The notes: generated by a model not told the origin, from the letters alone. A stretch of 57,876 nucleotides of DNA from Desulfovibrio oxyclinae DSM 11498 (GCF_000375485.1 NZ_AQXE01000001.1:246091-303966); one strand, 5' to 3'. Shown: positions 1 to 8,990, counted from the stretch's first letter. A program made the numbers and translations.

Positions 1-1763
1 CGCTGGGAGTGCGTTTCGACACGGAGATGAAGGTGTCGCCGTCGGTACTCGATTCGCTACTTGAGGAGGCCGATGCGGTGTTCCTCGACAGCGATGCGAT
101 TTCTTCAGATCTGCTTCCTGCCGAGGTCCCGGACGAAATAACGCTGGGCGTTCCCCGTCTGGGGCTGTTCGTCGCACCAAAGGGAGAAGCTTCTCCTGTG
201 CTTCAGGCTGCCGCGGGGAGGCGGGCGGCCAATTCCATTGAACGATTCACGCAGGGCGTCTCCATGGTCTCCGGCCGTGAGCGGGAGGGCGCATATGCCA
301 CCCGGCTGTTCACGAGTCTGGAAAAAGTCGAGTCGGTCGCCCCGGTTGCCGTTGAGAGCGATTCCGAGCTGACTGCGCGCGACGAGGCTCGGCGGTGTCT
401 TCAGTGCGAGTGTCTGGAGTGCGTCAAGGTTTGCGAGTACCTGCGTCATTACAAGTCCTACCCGAAGGTTTACGTCAGGCAGATTTACAACAACGAGTCC
501 ATCGTGATGGGAACGCGGCAGGCCAACACGATGATCAATTCCTGCATGCTGTGCGGTCTTTGTGAAACGGTATGTCCCGAGGACTTCGACATGGCCGAAG
601 TCTGTCTTCAGGCACGGCGCACCATGGTCGAAAAAGGGAAAATGCCGCCGTCGGCCCATGAGTTTGCCTTGCGTGACATGGCCTTTGCCAATGGTGAACA
701 GTGTGTTGTCGCCGAGCATGAGCCGGGAGCCGACGCGAGCGAATATGCGTTTTTCTCGGGCTGCCAACTGACGGCCTCGGACCCGGACGGCGTAGAGAAA
801 GCCTATGCTGATCTGCGTGGCCGAATTGGAAATGTTGGACTGCTGCTTCACTGCTGCGGCGCTCCGGCGCATTGGGCGGGCCGTGAAGATCTGGAAGCGG
901 AAACGGCAGCCAGTCTTGTCGACAAGTGGGAAGCGCTGGGCAGGCCCAAGCTGATCGTTTCCTGTCCTTCCTGCGTCAAGACGTTGCGGCATCAGTTGCC
1001 GGATGCGGAGATTACTTCGCACTGGTCTTTGTTGCGGGCGATTGGTCTGCCGCAGGGTATCGCCGGAGGCGGCGCCTTTGCCGTCAATGACCCCTGCGCC
1101 GCGCGACATGAGCCGTTGATGCGAGAGGACGTGCGCGCGCTGCTGGACCAGATGGAAATTGCGGTGACGGAGCCGGAACTTACCGGCCAGACCACGGAAT
1201 GCTGCGGCTATGGCGGATTGCTGTCCGAGGCGAATCCGCAGCTTGCCAAGCGTGTTGCTCAGCGAAGGGCTGCGGCGGCCGATGAGGATTTCGTCACTTA
1301 CTGCGTCATGTGTCGCGATCAGATGGCGCGTGTGGGTAAGCGAGCCGTGCATCTTTATGATTTGCTGTTTCCCGCTCGGAGCCGGTGCGCCTGCCGGCCT
1401 TCACCGGGATATTCGGACCGCCGGGAAAACCGTATCCGGCTCAGGGAACGTTTGCTCAGGGAACTTTGGCGAAAAGAAATGGATGGTGAAACCGATCCCG
1501 CCGATGCCATTGACGTTTCCTTCACCGAGGAAGCGTTGGAGGCCATGGATGAGCGGCGAATCCTCAAGACGGATATACGGAAGGTGCTCCTTCAGACCCG
1601 CCACTCGGGCAAATGGTTCGTCCACAGGGAAACCGGCCGCTTCCTTGCTTCGTTCCGTCCGTCCATAGTGACGTACTGGGCGGTGTTCGAGAATCATGAA
1701 GGCGGGTATCTCGTGCACGACGCATGGAGCCATCGAATGCGCATCAAGGGAGGGCAGCCATGA
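1..1763 (+). CDS. Pyridine nucleotide-disulfide oxidoreductase / dicluster Fe-S protein, 5' truncated by window edge
   Basis: Redox protein of the DVU_1558-like type, in which an FAD/NAD-binding half is fused to a heterodisulfide-reductase-like iron-sulfur half. The open frame runs to the first base of the window, so the FAD domain lies outside it. The visible part has two ferredoxin-type cysteine clusters. Counting from base 9, the first is near residues 130-142 (C130, C133, C135, C138, C142) and the second near residues 179-189 (CMLCGLCETVCP). Two CCG-type motifs follow (LHCCGAP and ECCGYGG), as in HdrB/GlpC-like proteins. The last 100 residues form a separate domain that I do not recognise. 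The stop overlaps the next start (ATGA), so it heads, or continues, the operon. An electron-transfer role for the maturation or use of a molybdenum hydroxylase is inferred from context. Confidence 0.85.
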   Translation, partial: LGVRFDTEMKVSPSVLDSLLEEADAVFLDSDAISSDLLPAEVPDEITLGVPRLGLFVAPKGEASPVLQAAAGRRAANSIERFTQGVSMVSGREREGAYATRLFTSLEKVESVAPVAVESDSELTARDEARRCLQCECLECVKVCEYLRHYKSYPKVYVRQIYNNESIVMGTRQANTMINSCMLCGLCETVCPEDFDMAEVCLQARRTMVEKGKMPPSAHEFALRDMAFANGEQCVVAEHEPGADASEYAFFSGCQLTASDPDGVEKAYADLRGRIGNVGLLLHCCGAPAHWAGREDLEAETAASLVDKWEALGRPKLIVSCPSCVKTLRHQLPDAEITSHWSLLRAIGLPQGIAGGGAFAVNDPCAARHEPLMREDVRALLDQMEIAVTEPELTGQTTECCGYGGLLSEANPQLAKRVAQRRAAAADEDFVTYCVMCRDQMARVGKRAVHLYDLLFPARSRCACRPSPGYSDRRENRIRLRERLLRELWRKEMDGETDPADAIDVSFTEEALEAMDERRILKTDIRKVLLQTRHSGKWFVHRETGRFLASFRPSIVTYWAVFENHEGGYLVHDAWSHRMRIKGGQP

Positions 1764-1975
1764 GCGTGATCAAGGTCCCGGAAATCGATTCCGTTGACTG
1801 GAGCTGTGCCGCATGCGGCGAAGAACTGGTTCGCAGGCCCGTGGAGCTGGAGTATCTCGACTCACAGTTCACCGTGGAACTTCCGGTCTGTCCGCAGTGC
1901 AACATGGTGCTCATCCCCAAAGCGCTTGCGCTGGGCAAGATGCATCAGGTCGAGCAACTGCTGGAGGACAAGTGA
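1760..1975 (+). CDS. Small two-CxxC redox protein, DVU_1557-like
   Basis: A 71-residue protein with two CxxC pairs, CAAC near residue 18 and CPQC near residue 44, which look like a zinc ribbon or rubredoxin-like metal site. The ATG at 1760 is chosen because it overlaps the upstream stop (ATGA) and follows the purine-rich AAGGGAGGG; the longer in-frame start at 1724 would lie inside the upstream gene. The 3' end overlaps the next start (GTGA). It matches in size and position the redox protein that sits beside TrsM in Desulfovibrio. The function is unknown; a role as an electron or metal carrier for its neighbours is inference. Confidence 0.8.
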   Translation: MSVIKVPEIDSVDWSCAACGEELVRRPVELEYLDSQFTVELPVCPQCNMVLIPKALALGKMHQVEQLLEDK

Positions 1976-2631
1976 CGGTAGGGTCGGTCCCACTCTGGGA
2001 ACAGCCCGTGCTTCGGCAGACGGCGGGCGAAACGTTACGGCCCGGCTCGTTCGAACTCACGGACAGGGGGGCGGACTTGCTCGGGTTTGCCCCCGGCTGG
2101 AAAATTCTCGACGTGGGCAGCGGGCTGGGAGCGTCGGTGAATCGGTTGCGCTCGCGCTACGGTGTCGAGGCATATGGCGTCGAGCAATCGACTCGTCAGT
2201 TGGAGCAGGCTTCGGACACGTCAAATCTGGTGCAAGCAACCGGGGATTCGTTGCCGTTTGCGGGTGGCAGCTTCCACGCGGTGCTGTGCGAATGCGCCCT
2301 GTCCCTGTTCCCGAATCCTGGGGCAGGGTTGGCTGAGTTTCAGCGTGTGACAATGCCCGGCGGGTTTCTCGTCCTGTCCGATCTTTTCGCGGATCGCGCC
2401 GCGCCTGCTGAACCCGGTTCCTGCGCCGGGCGGGCGATGCCGCTTGCCTCAATACGGCAACAGGTGGAGTGCAACGGGTATGAAATCCTGCGGGTCGAAG
2501 AGCATACCGTCCTGCTGAAGGACCTTGCCGCCCGTCTGGTGCTTGCCGGTGGCGGGAGTGAAAAGGAGTGCGGCTGTGCAGGCCGCAAGGGGCTTGGATA
2601 CTATCTCATGATAGCGGTGAAAGGATACTAG
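1972..2631 (+). CDS. trsM: SAM-dependent methyltransferase TrsM, DVU_1556-like
   Basis: A 219-residue class I methyltransferase. Glycine-rich motif I (ILDVGSGLG, residues 45-53) and a motif II-like acidic residue in YGVEQS define the SAM pocket. A cysteine-rich stretch near the C terminus (ECGCAGRKG) is unusual for the superfamily. The GTG start at 1972 overlaps the previous stop and follows GGAGGA at a normal distance. The substrate is unknown. TrsM is known as a companion of the radical SAM protein TrsS and of the C_GCAxxG_C_C protein, which follow here, so the three probably modify one target. Translational coupling through the whole operon supports this. Confidence 0.85.
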   Translation: MTVGSVPLWEQPVLRQTAGETLRPGSFELTDRGADLLGFAPGWKILDVGSGLGASVNRLRSRYGVEAYGVEQSTRQLEQASDTSNLVQATGDSLPFAGGSFHAVLCECALSLFPNPGAGLAEFQRVTMPGGFLVLSDLFADRAAPAEPGSCAGRAMPLASIRQQVECNGYEILRVEEHTVLLKDLAARLVLAGGGSEKECGCAGRKGLGYYLMIAVKGY

Positions 2632-2634
2632 GCG

Positions 2635-3087
2635 ATGAACGACAGCGACTTGAGAATGATGGAACTGGCCGGGAAGGGGTACTGTTGCAGCCAGATACTG
2701 GTCCTTCTCGCCCTTGAGGAAATGGACCGCGAGAACCCGGACCTCGTTCGTGCGGCCAGCGGACTGTGCAGCGGCCTCGGCGACTGCTCGGGGACCTGCG
2801 GCGTCCTGACCGGCGCGACACTTCTGGTGGGCCTGTTCGCAGGCAAGGGGCTGGATATGGAGGAGTCCCACGAGGCTTTTCCGCTCATGCTCGAATCGTT
2901 GCAGGACTGGTTTTCCGGCGCGGTTTCCGAATACGGTGGCCCCTCCTGTCGAGAGATCCTCGGCGGCGAGTGTGGTCAGCCTGATCCCGTCAGATGCGGG
3001 GGGCTGGTAGCCGAGGCGTATGATCAGGTGCGGACTCTTTTGAGTGATAACGGGCTTGATCCGTCCGAAGGGCGTGACCTGATATGA
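2635..3087 (+). CDS. C_GCAxxG_C_C family protein, DVU_1555-like
   Basis: A 150-residue cysteine-rich protein of the C_GCAxxG_C_C family, a probable redox or metal-binding fold found in anaerobes. The pattern is visible as an N-terminal CCSQ, CSGLGDCSGTCGVLTGA in the middle, and later cysteines in PSCREILGGECG and RCGG. The second cysteine of the usual GCAxxG appears in a GTCGVLTG context. The ATG at 2635 lies three bases after the previous stop. The end overlaps the trsS start (ATGAG). The position between TrsM and TrsS is the conserved one. No biochemical function is established for the family as far as I know. Confidence 0.82.
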   Translation: MNDSDLRMMELAGKGYCCSQILVLLALEEMDRENPDLVRAASGLCSGLGDCSGTCGVLTGATLLVGLFAGKGLDMEESHEAFPLMLESLQDWFSGAVSEYGGPSCREILGGECGQPDPVRCGGLVAEAYDQVRTLLSDNGLDPSEGRDLI

Positions 3088-4430
3088 GCACGGTTGCAAG
3101 AAGCGTATGCCCTGTGTGCCTTCGGCAGATTCCCGCCTCGCACGTGATGGAGGACGATGACGTGCTGCTTCTGAAGGAATGCCCGGAGCACGGCAGTTTT
3201 CGGACCGTCATCTGGCGCGGGGCTCCCGGTTTTCACGGCTGGAACCGTCCCAAGATTCCGTCATCCCCGAAGAACCCTCGCGTGCAGCCCGAGCGGGGAT
3301 GTCCTCTTGATTGCGGTCTGTGCAGCGGACATCGCCAGCATACGTGTACCGCGGTTCTGGAAGTGACCTGGCGGTGCGATCTCGGATGTCCGGTCTGTTT
3401 CGCCTCGTCCGGGGCAAGGCCCGCGCCCGATCCCACGGAGCAGGAAATATCCCGTCTTTTCGATCAGGTGCATGAAGCCTCTGGCTTTTGCAACATTCAG
3501 CTTTCCGGCGGCGAACCAACCGTGCGAGACGATTTGGAGGTGCTTATCCGGCTGGGCAAGGACAAGGGCTTTCCCTTCATCCAGCTCAATACGAACGGAG
3601 TCCGCATAGGCTCGGAAAGCGGGTATGCCGCCAGACTGGCCGAGGCAGGTCTGGATTCGGTTTTCCTGCAATTCGATGGAACCGAGGACGCCGTCTATGA
3701 ACGGCTCCGGGGCAGACCGCTGCTGGACGTGAAGATGCGGGCGATCCGGGCGCTTTCGGACGCCGGAATAGGCGTTGTACTTGTGCCCACGGTCATGCCG
3801 GGGGTCAATGCGCATGAGCTCGGAAATATTTTGCAGGTCGCCGTAGACAATTCACCGGGAGTCCGCGGCGTGCATTTTCAGCCTGTCAGCTATTTCGGGA
3901 GATACCCGGAAGCGCCGGCGGATGAGCATCGCATCACGCTGCCCGAGATCATGCGCAAACTGGAAGTTCAGAGTGGCGGCGCGGTGAGGACCGACGACTT
4001 TCTGCCGCCCGGTTGCGAGCCGTCCCATTGTTCCTTTCACGCCAACTACCGTGTCGAAGACGGGGGAGCTCTGCACAAGCTTGCTTCCGACGGCGACTGC
4101 GGCTGCTCCCCGCGTCCTGCGAGCGAGGGGGCGGACAAGGCCAAGGCGTTTGTCCATCGCCAGTGGTCCGGAGCCGGGAAGACCTTGCCCGTCCTTCAAG
4201 AGATCAAGGATGATCTGGATCGATTCATAGAGCGTTCATCCAGAGTTCTCGCAGTGTCCGCGATGGCCTTTCAGGATTGCTGGACGCTGGATCTCGAACG
4301 GCTCAAGGGGTGCTGCATCCATGTGGTCGCCCCGGACGGGCGGATGATTCCCTTTTGCGCATACAACCTCACGTCCATGCACGGTGAAACCCTCTACCGG
4401 GGGAAATGCCATGACGGTACCTGTCCTTGA
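3084..4430 (+). CDS. trsS: Radical SAM protein TrsS
   Basis: A 448-residue radical SAM enzyme. The cluster motif CX3CX2C is at C98, C102 and C105, followed by the SAM-binding GGEPT. A second CX3CX2C-like triplet (C73, C77, C80) precedes it, and an N-terminal pair (C9, C12) with C33 looks like a zinc site. The C-terminal third is rich in cysteine (GCEPSHC, GDCGC, GCC, KCHDGTC), which suggests extra Fe-S clusters, as in SPASM-type enzymes. In some relatives one cysteine is selenocysteine; no in-frame TGA is used here. The start overlaps the upstream gene and the 3' end overlaps the ligase gene by 20 bp. The substrate is unknown; peptide or cofactor maturation is inference. Confidence 0.85.
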   Translation: MSTVARSVCPVCLRQIPASHVMEDDDVLLLKECPEHGSFRTVIWRGAPGFHGWNRPKIPSSPKNPRVQPERGCPLDCGLCSGHRQHTCTAVLEVTWRCDLGCPVCFASSGARPAPDPTEQEISRLFDQVHEASGFCNIQLSGGEPTVRDDLEVLIRLGKDKGFPFIQLNTNGVRIGSESGYAARLAEAGLDSVFLQFDGTEDAVYERLRGRPLLDVKMRAIRALSDAGIGVVLVPTVMPGVNAHELGNILQVAVDNSPGVRGVHFQPVSYFGRYPEAPADEHRITLPEIMRKLEVQSGGAVRTDDFLPPGCEPSHCSFHANYRVEDGGALHKLASDGDCGCSPRPASEGADKAKAFVHRQWSGAGKTLPVLQEIKDDLDRFIERSSRVLAVSAMAFQDCWTLDLERLKGCCIHVVAPDGRMIPFCAYNLTSMHGETLYRGKCHDGTCP

Positions 4431-5721
4431 CCAATGGCTTGTTCGGCGAATGGGCTGGACCGACTTCGCGACTCCGCCGAAGCCGGATGAACTGCGGCGC
4501 TGGCAGCTTGATCAGCTGAACCGGCTGCTCAGACATGCACGGGAGAATAGTTCGTTTTATGAGGCTCACCTGAAAAGCGAAGGAACACCTTTTGTCCATT
4601 CATTCGAGGATTATGCTCGTCTGCCCATGCTCTCCACCCAAATGCTGAGAGACTGTCCGCAAAAGCTCCTGTGCGTTTCACAGGACGACATCGAACGCAT
4701 CGTGACGGTTAAGAGCTCCGGCACGACGGGGTCGCCGAAGCGGGTGTTCTGCACCAGCGAGGACCTTGCGGCAACGAAAGATTATTTCGCTTGGGGGATG
4801 TCGAATCTCACTGGGCCGGGGGAGAGCGCATTGGTGCTCATGCCCGGCGGTCGCCCCGGCGGGGTCGGGGACCTGCTGAGCGATGCCATCGAATCGCTGG
4901 GCGCCCGGTGTGTCCTTCACGGGGAGATGCAGGACTCCGCTGCTGCGGTTGACCATCTGTTGGCCGAAGGGGCGACCTGTCTCATAGGTCAGTCGGCCCA
5001 CGTGAACATGGTGGCCCGTGAATGGCGGCGGCGCGGATTGCCAAGTGACAGAGTCAGGTCCGTCCTGCTGTGCTGGGACGTGACGCCGCAAGCCGTGGTT
5101 GAAAATGTCACGCAAGCCTTGGGCAGCCGGGTGTTCCGACACTGGGGCATGGTTGAAACCGGCCTTGGGGGAGCTGTGGAGTGTGCTCCCGGAAGCGGTC
5201 TGCACCTGCGTGAGACCGATGTTCTGGTCGAAATAGTTGATCCGAGTACTGGTTGCCTGCTGCCCGACGGCGAGTTCGGCGAAATTGTCGTGACGACGCT
5301 ACAGCGCAGAGGGATGCCGCTCATCCGGTATCGTACCGGTGACATGGCAAGGATCATGCCCGGCCGGTGCCGATGCGGGAGTCCCATGCGCAGACTCGAC
5401 CCGGAGATTCGACGCCTGGGCGACGGGTTGGATTTCGGGACGGGATTTCTCCGCCTTGAAGATCTTAATGAGGCACTCTACGGGCTGCCGGAAGTGGATG
5501 ATTTCACCGCCGGAATCAAAGAGGGGTTGCTCCATCTGCACGTGTGCGTCGAGCGATTTGGGGTCCGGTGTCGCATCATCGAGGCGTTGAAGGGGATTTC
5601 CGTTGTGAACGAAGCCCTGAAAAGAGGGGCCATCGGCTTGGCAATTCACTTGAAAGACGACAGGACACCGGCGGTTCCCGGGCTGGGAAAGCGGTGTTTT
5701 CACGAATATCGGAGCAGTTAG
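4411..5721 (+). CDS. AMP-dependent CoA ligase-like protein, DVU_1553-like
   Basis: A 436-residue adenylate-forming enzyme resembling phenylacetate-CoA ligase. The P-loop-like motif SSGTTGSPK is at residues 102-110, a HWGMVETG motif sits in the middle, and YRTGD precedes the mobile C-terminal domain, with a CRCG pair nearby. The start at 4411 is preferred over 4384 because GGGGGAAATGCC lies just before it and the longer form would overlap trsS more deeply. The acyl substrate cannot be read from the sequence. Its invariable place in this cluster suggests activation of a carboxylate during maturation of the same target as TrsS/TrsM, but that is inference. Confidence 0.82.
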   Translation: MTVPVLDQWLVRRMGWTDFATPPKPDELRRWQLDQLNRLLRHARENSSFYEAHLKSEGTPFVHSFEDYARLPMLSTQMLRDCPQKLLCVSQDDIERIVTVKSSGTTGSPKRVFCTSEDLAATKDYFAWGMSNLTGPGESALVLMPGGRPGGVGDLLSDAIESLGARCVLHGEMQDSAAAVDHLLAEGATCLIGQSAHVNMVAREWRRRGLPSDRVRSVLLCWDVTPQAVVENVTQALGSRVFRHWGMVETGLGGAVECAPGSGLHLRETDVLVEIVDPSTGCLLPDGEFGEIVVTTLQRRGMPLIRYRTGDMARIMPGRCRCGSPMRRLDPEIRRLGDGLDFGTGFLRLEDLNEALYGLPEVDDFTAGIKEGLLHLHVCVERFGVRCRIIEALKGISVVNEALKRGAIGLAIHLKDDRTPAVPGLGKRCFHEYRSS

Positions 5722-6726
5722 ATGAAAGAATTTGTTGCGTCCGTCTGCACGGCGCTGGAGGCAGACGAGGCTCTCACGTTGGCGACCGTAGTCGAAAGTT
5801 CGGGCTCGACCCCGCGTTCATCCGGGGCAAAAATGGCAATCAGGAACGACGGGACGATATTCGGCACGGTCGGCGGTGGACTGATGGAGGCCGAGGCGAT
5901 CAGAGCAGGGTTGGCCATGCTTGATCAAAAAGACGGTGACGCCCGGCTGGTCCACGTGGACATGACCCGGGAACTGGCGGCGGATTCCGACATGATTTGC
6001 GGGGGAGGGCTGACCGTTCTTTTGCAGGTCGTACCTCCGGGCGGTGAATGCGCTGCGCGGTATCGGGAACTGAACCAACGCATGAAAACGGGAAAGCCGT
6101 CACTTTTAAGGACCTCGCTTGTGGACGGCGATCCACTTGTGGCCACGCGTCACGAAATCCTGTCCGAGACGGATGTGCTCGCCCCTGAAGTCTCTGTCAG
6201 CCCGGTTTTTTCCCGCTCCGAAGGTGTCTTTGTTCTGGATGAGCCGTTCATCCCTCCAGCACCATTGTTTATTATCGGCGCCGGTCATGTCTCCCTGTTT
6301 ACCGCTAGGGTGGGGCAAATGGTGGGCTTTCGTACCGTCGTTGTCGATGACCGCGCGGAATACGCGAATGAAGACCGTTTTCCGCAGGCCGACGAGATTG
6401 TTGTTCTGGATGCGTTCAAAGGCTGCTGCGACCTTCTGGGGATCGGAGATGATGCGTTCATTGTCATCGTGACCAGAGGGCACCTCCACGATCGGACGGT
6501 CCTCGAAGAATCCTTGAAGACGAATGCCCGGTACATCGGGATGATAGGCAGCAAGAGCAAGCGCGACAAAATTTACGAAGCGTTGCTTTCGAACGGCTGT
6601 AGTCAGCAGGACATCGACCGCTGTCATTGTCCCATCGGGATCGGCATTGGCGGGCAGACTCCTGAGGAGATCGCCGTGAGCATTTGTGCCGAACTCATCA
6701 AGGTACGTTCGGAGTCTGGCGCATGA
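5722..6726 (+). CDS. XdhC/CoxI family molybdenum cofactor insertion protein
   Basis: A 334-residue XdhC-type chaperone. The N-terminal XdhC/CoxI domain carries GSTPRSSGAKM and GTVGGGLMEAEA, with a conserved CGGG segment (MICGGGL). The C-terminal half is a Rossmann domain starting at LFIIGAGHVS and containing the GMIGSKSKR motif typical of the family. XdhC proteins bind MoCo and promote its sulfuration and insertion into xanthine dehydrogenase-type hydroxylases. The gene starts directly after the previous stop and overlaps the NTP transferase start (ATGA). With the next gene it makes the molybdenum link of the operon explicit. Confidence 0.9.
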   Translation: MKEFVASVCTALEADEALTLATVVESSGSTPRSSGAKMAIRNDGTIFGTVGGGLMEAEAIRAGLAMLDQKDGDARLVHVDMTRELAADSDMICGGGLTVLLQVVPPGGECAARYRELNQRMKTGKPSLLRTSLVDGDPLVATRHEILSETDVLAPEVSVSPVFSRSEGVFVLDEPFIPPAPLFIIGAGHVSLFTARVGQMVGFRTVVVDDRAEYANEDRFPQADEIVVLDAFKGCCDLLGIGDDAFIVIVTRGHLHDRTVLEESLKTNARYIGMIGSKSKRDKIYEALLSNGCSQQDIDRCHCPIGIGIGGQTPEEIAVSICAELIKVRSESGA

Positions 6727-7844
6727 CCGGGGTGGCAGCCATAGTCCCTGCGGCGGGCCTGTCTTCCCGCATGGGGCAAGTGAAGTCGCTTCTTCCCTTG
6801 CGGGATGGCACGGTCCTGTCGTGCAGCATCGAATCCTTTCGGGGCAGTGTGGACCGTATCATCGTGGTAACCGGAAAATATCGCGAGAAAATAAGTGAAG
6901 AGGCCCGGCGGTGCGGGGCGGAGGTGGTGCACAACGAGCGCTATGAAGAGGACATGTTTCTTTCGATCCGCACCGGGGTAAGAGCACTGAGGCAGGACAC
7001 CTCGGCTTTCTTCATCCTGCCTGCGGACATCCCGCTGGTTCGCCCGGAAACCGTTTCCCGGCTGCTGGATGAGTACGCCAAGACCGAGCCGTCAGTGCTC
7101 CTGCCGCGTTTTTTGGGTGAATCCGGGCATCCACCGTTAATATCACGAGAACTGATTCCCGAAATCCTGAGCCACGACGGCACGGGAGGATTGCGTAGTG
7201 TGCTGGACCGGTACGGTGCCAAGAGCAGATGGTTGGATGTGGCGGATGTCGGGACAGTCCATGATCTGGACCTGCCGGAGGATTATGCCCGCGCGCTCTG
7301 GCTGGTTGACAAGGTCGGTCCGATTGAATCGGAGTGTCGCCAACTGTGGGACATGTATAATGTTTCCGATCATATTGTAGGCCACTGTCGGGCCGTGGCA
7401 ACGGTTGCCGAAGCTCTGTGCAGCCGCATTAACGAGTTGAACGAAAAGGCTGCGTTGAATCCGGTTTTGGTGAAAGGGGCGGCGTTGACCCATGATATCG
7501 GCAAGGGCACAAGACAGCATGAAAAGGTGGGGGCCGAAATGTTGCGCAAGGCAGGGTTGCACGCTGCCGCGGAGATCGTCGAGGATCATTTTGATCTGCC
7601 GCCCGGCCCTGTCGAGGCCATTACCGAAAAGGAAATTGTTTTTCTGGCCGATAAGCTGGTTCGCTGCCACGGACCGGTGAGGCTGGAAGAGCGCTATCTG
7701 GAAAAACTGGAAATGTACCGCCACGAGGAAGGCGCGGAGCAGGCCATACGCGGGCGGCTGGGAAGGGCCAGAGAGCTTTATCAGCTGTTCGAAAGAGCCA
7801 TGACCGCTTCTCCGGAGGCCATTGCCCGCGAGGCGTTTGCATGA
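6723..7844 (+). CDS. MocA/MobA-like NTP transferase fused to HD domain, DVU_1551-like
   Basis: A 373-residue two-domain protein. Residues 1-190 are a nucleotidyltransferase with the motif PAAGLSSRMGQVK, as in MocA, which makes molybdopterin cytosine dinucleotide. Residues 215-340 are an HD domain, with HCRAV and later THDIG, followed by EDHFD. The ATG at 6723 overlaps the XdhC stop; the earlier start at 6684 would lie inside xdhC. Cytidylylation of MoCo is the likely reaction of the first domain from family knowledge. The HD partner might hydrolyse a nucleotide, which is speculative. The next start overlaps its stop (ATGA). Confidence 0.85.
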   Translation: MTGVAAIVPAAGLSSRMGQVKSLLPLRDGTVLSCSIESFRGSVDRIIVVTGKYREKISEEARRCGAEVVHNERYEEDMFLSIRTGVRALRQDTSAFFILPADIPLVRPETVSRLLDEYAKTEPSVLLPRFLGESGHPPLISRELIPEILSHDGTGGLRSVLDRYGAKSRWLDVADVGTVHDLDLPEDYARALWLVDKVGPIESECRQLWDMYNVSDHIVGHCRAVATVAEALCSRINELNEKAALNPVLVKGAALTHDIGKGTRQHEKVGAEMLRKAGLHAAAEIVEDHFDLPPGPVEAITEKEIVFLADKLVRCHGPVRLEERYLEKLEMYRHEEGAEQAIRGRLGRARELYQLFERAMTASPEAIAREAFA

Positions 7845-8443
7845 TTGTTCTCATGCGACATGCGGGCACCGAAGGAGGGGCGGGGAGGTGTATCGGCAGG
7901 GCGCCTCTGGCGCTCTCATCCGCAGGCAGGAAAGAGGCGAATCAGCTGGGCGATGAGCTTTGTGACCTCGGCTTCGTCAGGTTGTGTACAAGTCCCTCGC
8001 AAAGGGCGATGGTGACGTTGTTGCCCCTTGCGGAAAAACTCGGTCTGGAAACGGAAGCCTTCCCTGCGCTGGATGAAATCGACATGGGAATTTGGGATGG
8101 TCTGTCTTTCGATGCCATTCGTAAGCGCCACCCCGAAGCGTATGCGCAACGCGGCAGAGCTCTCGGTACGTTCCGAGTTCCAGGCGGGGAATCGTTCGTC
8201 GACGTTGCCGAAAGGGCGTACTCCTGCCTCGTCAAGCTGTTTCCCGGTCCGCAACATGTACTCGCCGTCACCCATGCCGGTGTCATCAGGTCATTGCTGT
8301 GTCGTCTGACCGGGCATCCATTGAACGCCCTGTTCGATTTCAAGCCGGAGCACCTCGGATGTACTATCCTGACGCACAAAGACGGTTGTCCGAATCTGGT
8401 TGCGACAGACCTGACCCCCGCCATGGTGAAATCTTATCTGTAA
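7841..8443 (+). CDS. Histidine phosphatase family protein
   Basis: A 200-residue phosphoglycerate-mutase-like phosphatase. The catalytic RH motif is LMRHAG at the N terminus, a conserved arginine falls in SPSQRAMVT, a catalytic acid in DEIDMGIWDG, and the second histidine in VTHAG. It is similar to CobC-type phosphatases. It is the last gene of the operon, with a translational overlap with the gene before it. The substrate is unknown; a small phosphorylated intermediate of cofactor synthesis would fit the context. It converges on the glutaredoxin gene with no intergenic space and no visible terminator. Confidence 0.85.
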   Translation: MIVLMRHAGTEGGAGRCIGRAPLALSSAGRKEANQLGDELCDLGFVRLCTSPSQRAMVTLLPLAEKLGLETEAFPALDEIDMGIWDGLSFDAIRKRHPEAYAQRGRALGTFRVPGGESFVDVAERAYSCLVKLFPGPQHVLAVTHAGVIRSLLCRLTGHPLNALFDFKPEHLGCTILTHKDGCPNLVATDLTPAMVKSYL

Positions 8444-8704
8444 TTATGACGCGTCGAGCAGTTCGCGAATCTTGTCCTGCTTGAACCCGACGACATGGTC
8501 ATCACCGACGACCGTTGTGGGAAATGACACTTCAGGATTGATACGGCGCAAGTCGCGAAGCGTGTCGTTTCGCTCCTCACCCGAAAGTCTATCCGTATAA
8601 ATGCAGTCAAAGCCGTCGGCACCGAGCAACTCTTCGAGAAATGCTTTGGTGTTCTTGCAATGGATGCAGGAGCTTAGTGCGTAAAGAGTAACATTCTTGT
8701 CCAT
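8444..8704 (-). CDS. Glutaredoxin-like protein
   Basis: An 86-residue thioredoxin-fold protein. The active site CIHC is at residues 13-16 after the first beta strand, and the cis-proline context FPTTVVGD and the GF motif are present, as in NrdH/glutaredoxin-type proteins. It is a stand-alone gene convergent with the operon to its left. Its probable role is thiol-disulfide exchange in the cytoplasm; the partner is unknown. Confidence 0.85.
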   Translation of the reverse strand: MDKNVTLYALSSCIHCKNTKAFLEELLGADGFDCIYTDRLSGEERNDTLRDLRRINPEVSFPTTVVGDDHVVGFKQDKIRELLDAS

Positions 8705-8940
8705 GACATCTCCGATTGTTAGAGGGGAACGCCTTCCTTACCTCTATCCTGAACAATTCAGGTGCTTCTCGCATATCATAACCGAATGAATATTGAAATA
8801 AGTAGAGTGCTTTTGGCGATGAAAACACACTGGCTGCTGAGTGTCGGCGGGTGTGATTGGTTTTGCAGAATGCTTCTATGGCAGTGAGTTATGGGTCGAT
8901 CAGTAAGCCGACACTTTTAAGAAACCACTTTAATTGTACA
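8705..8940. other. Intergenic region upstream of glutaredoxin gene
   Basis: About 235 bp between the glutaredoxin start and the tRNA terminator. I see no convincing gene, RNA or repeat in it. It should hold the glutaredoxin promoter, reading leftward, but no clear -35/-10 pair stands out. Confidence 0.4.
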
Positions 8941-8949
8941 AAACGAAAA

Positions 8950-8982
8950 AAGCCCTTTTCTCGTCAGCCAAGAAAAGGGCTT
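8950..8982 (-). terminator. Rho-independent terminator of the host tRNA-Leu locus
   Basis: The arms AAGCCCTTTTCT and AGAAAAGGGCTT (8950-8961 and 8971-8982) form a perfect 12-bp stem with a 9-base loop. On the minus strand the stem is followed by a run of T. It lies just past the tRNA-Leu 3' end, so it should end the tRNA transcript. In the lysogen it also stops leftward transcription leaving the prophage. Confidence 0.85.
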
Positions 8983-8990
8983 GAATCCTT

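Noticed and set aside
105..1352. Long minus-strand frame opposite the first gene (415 codons)
   Set aside because: It is the shadow of a GC-rich coding sequence; the plus frame has Fe-S motifs and operon context.
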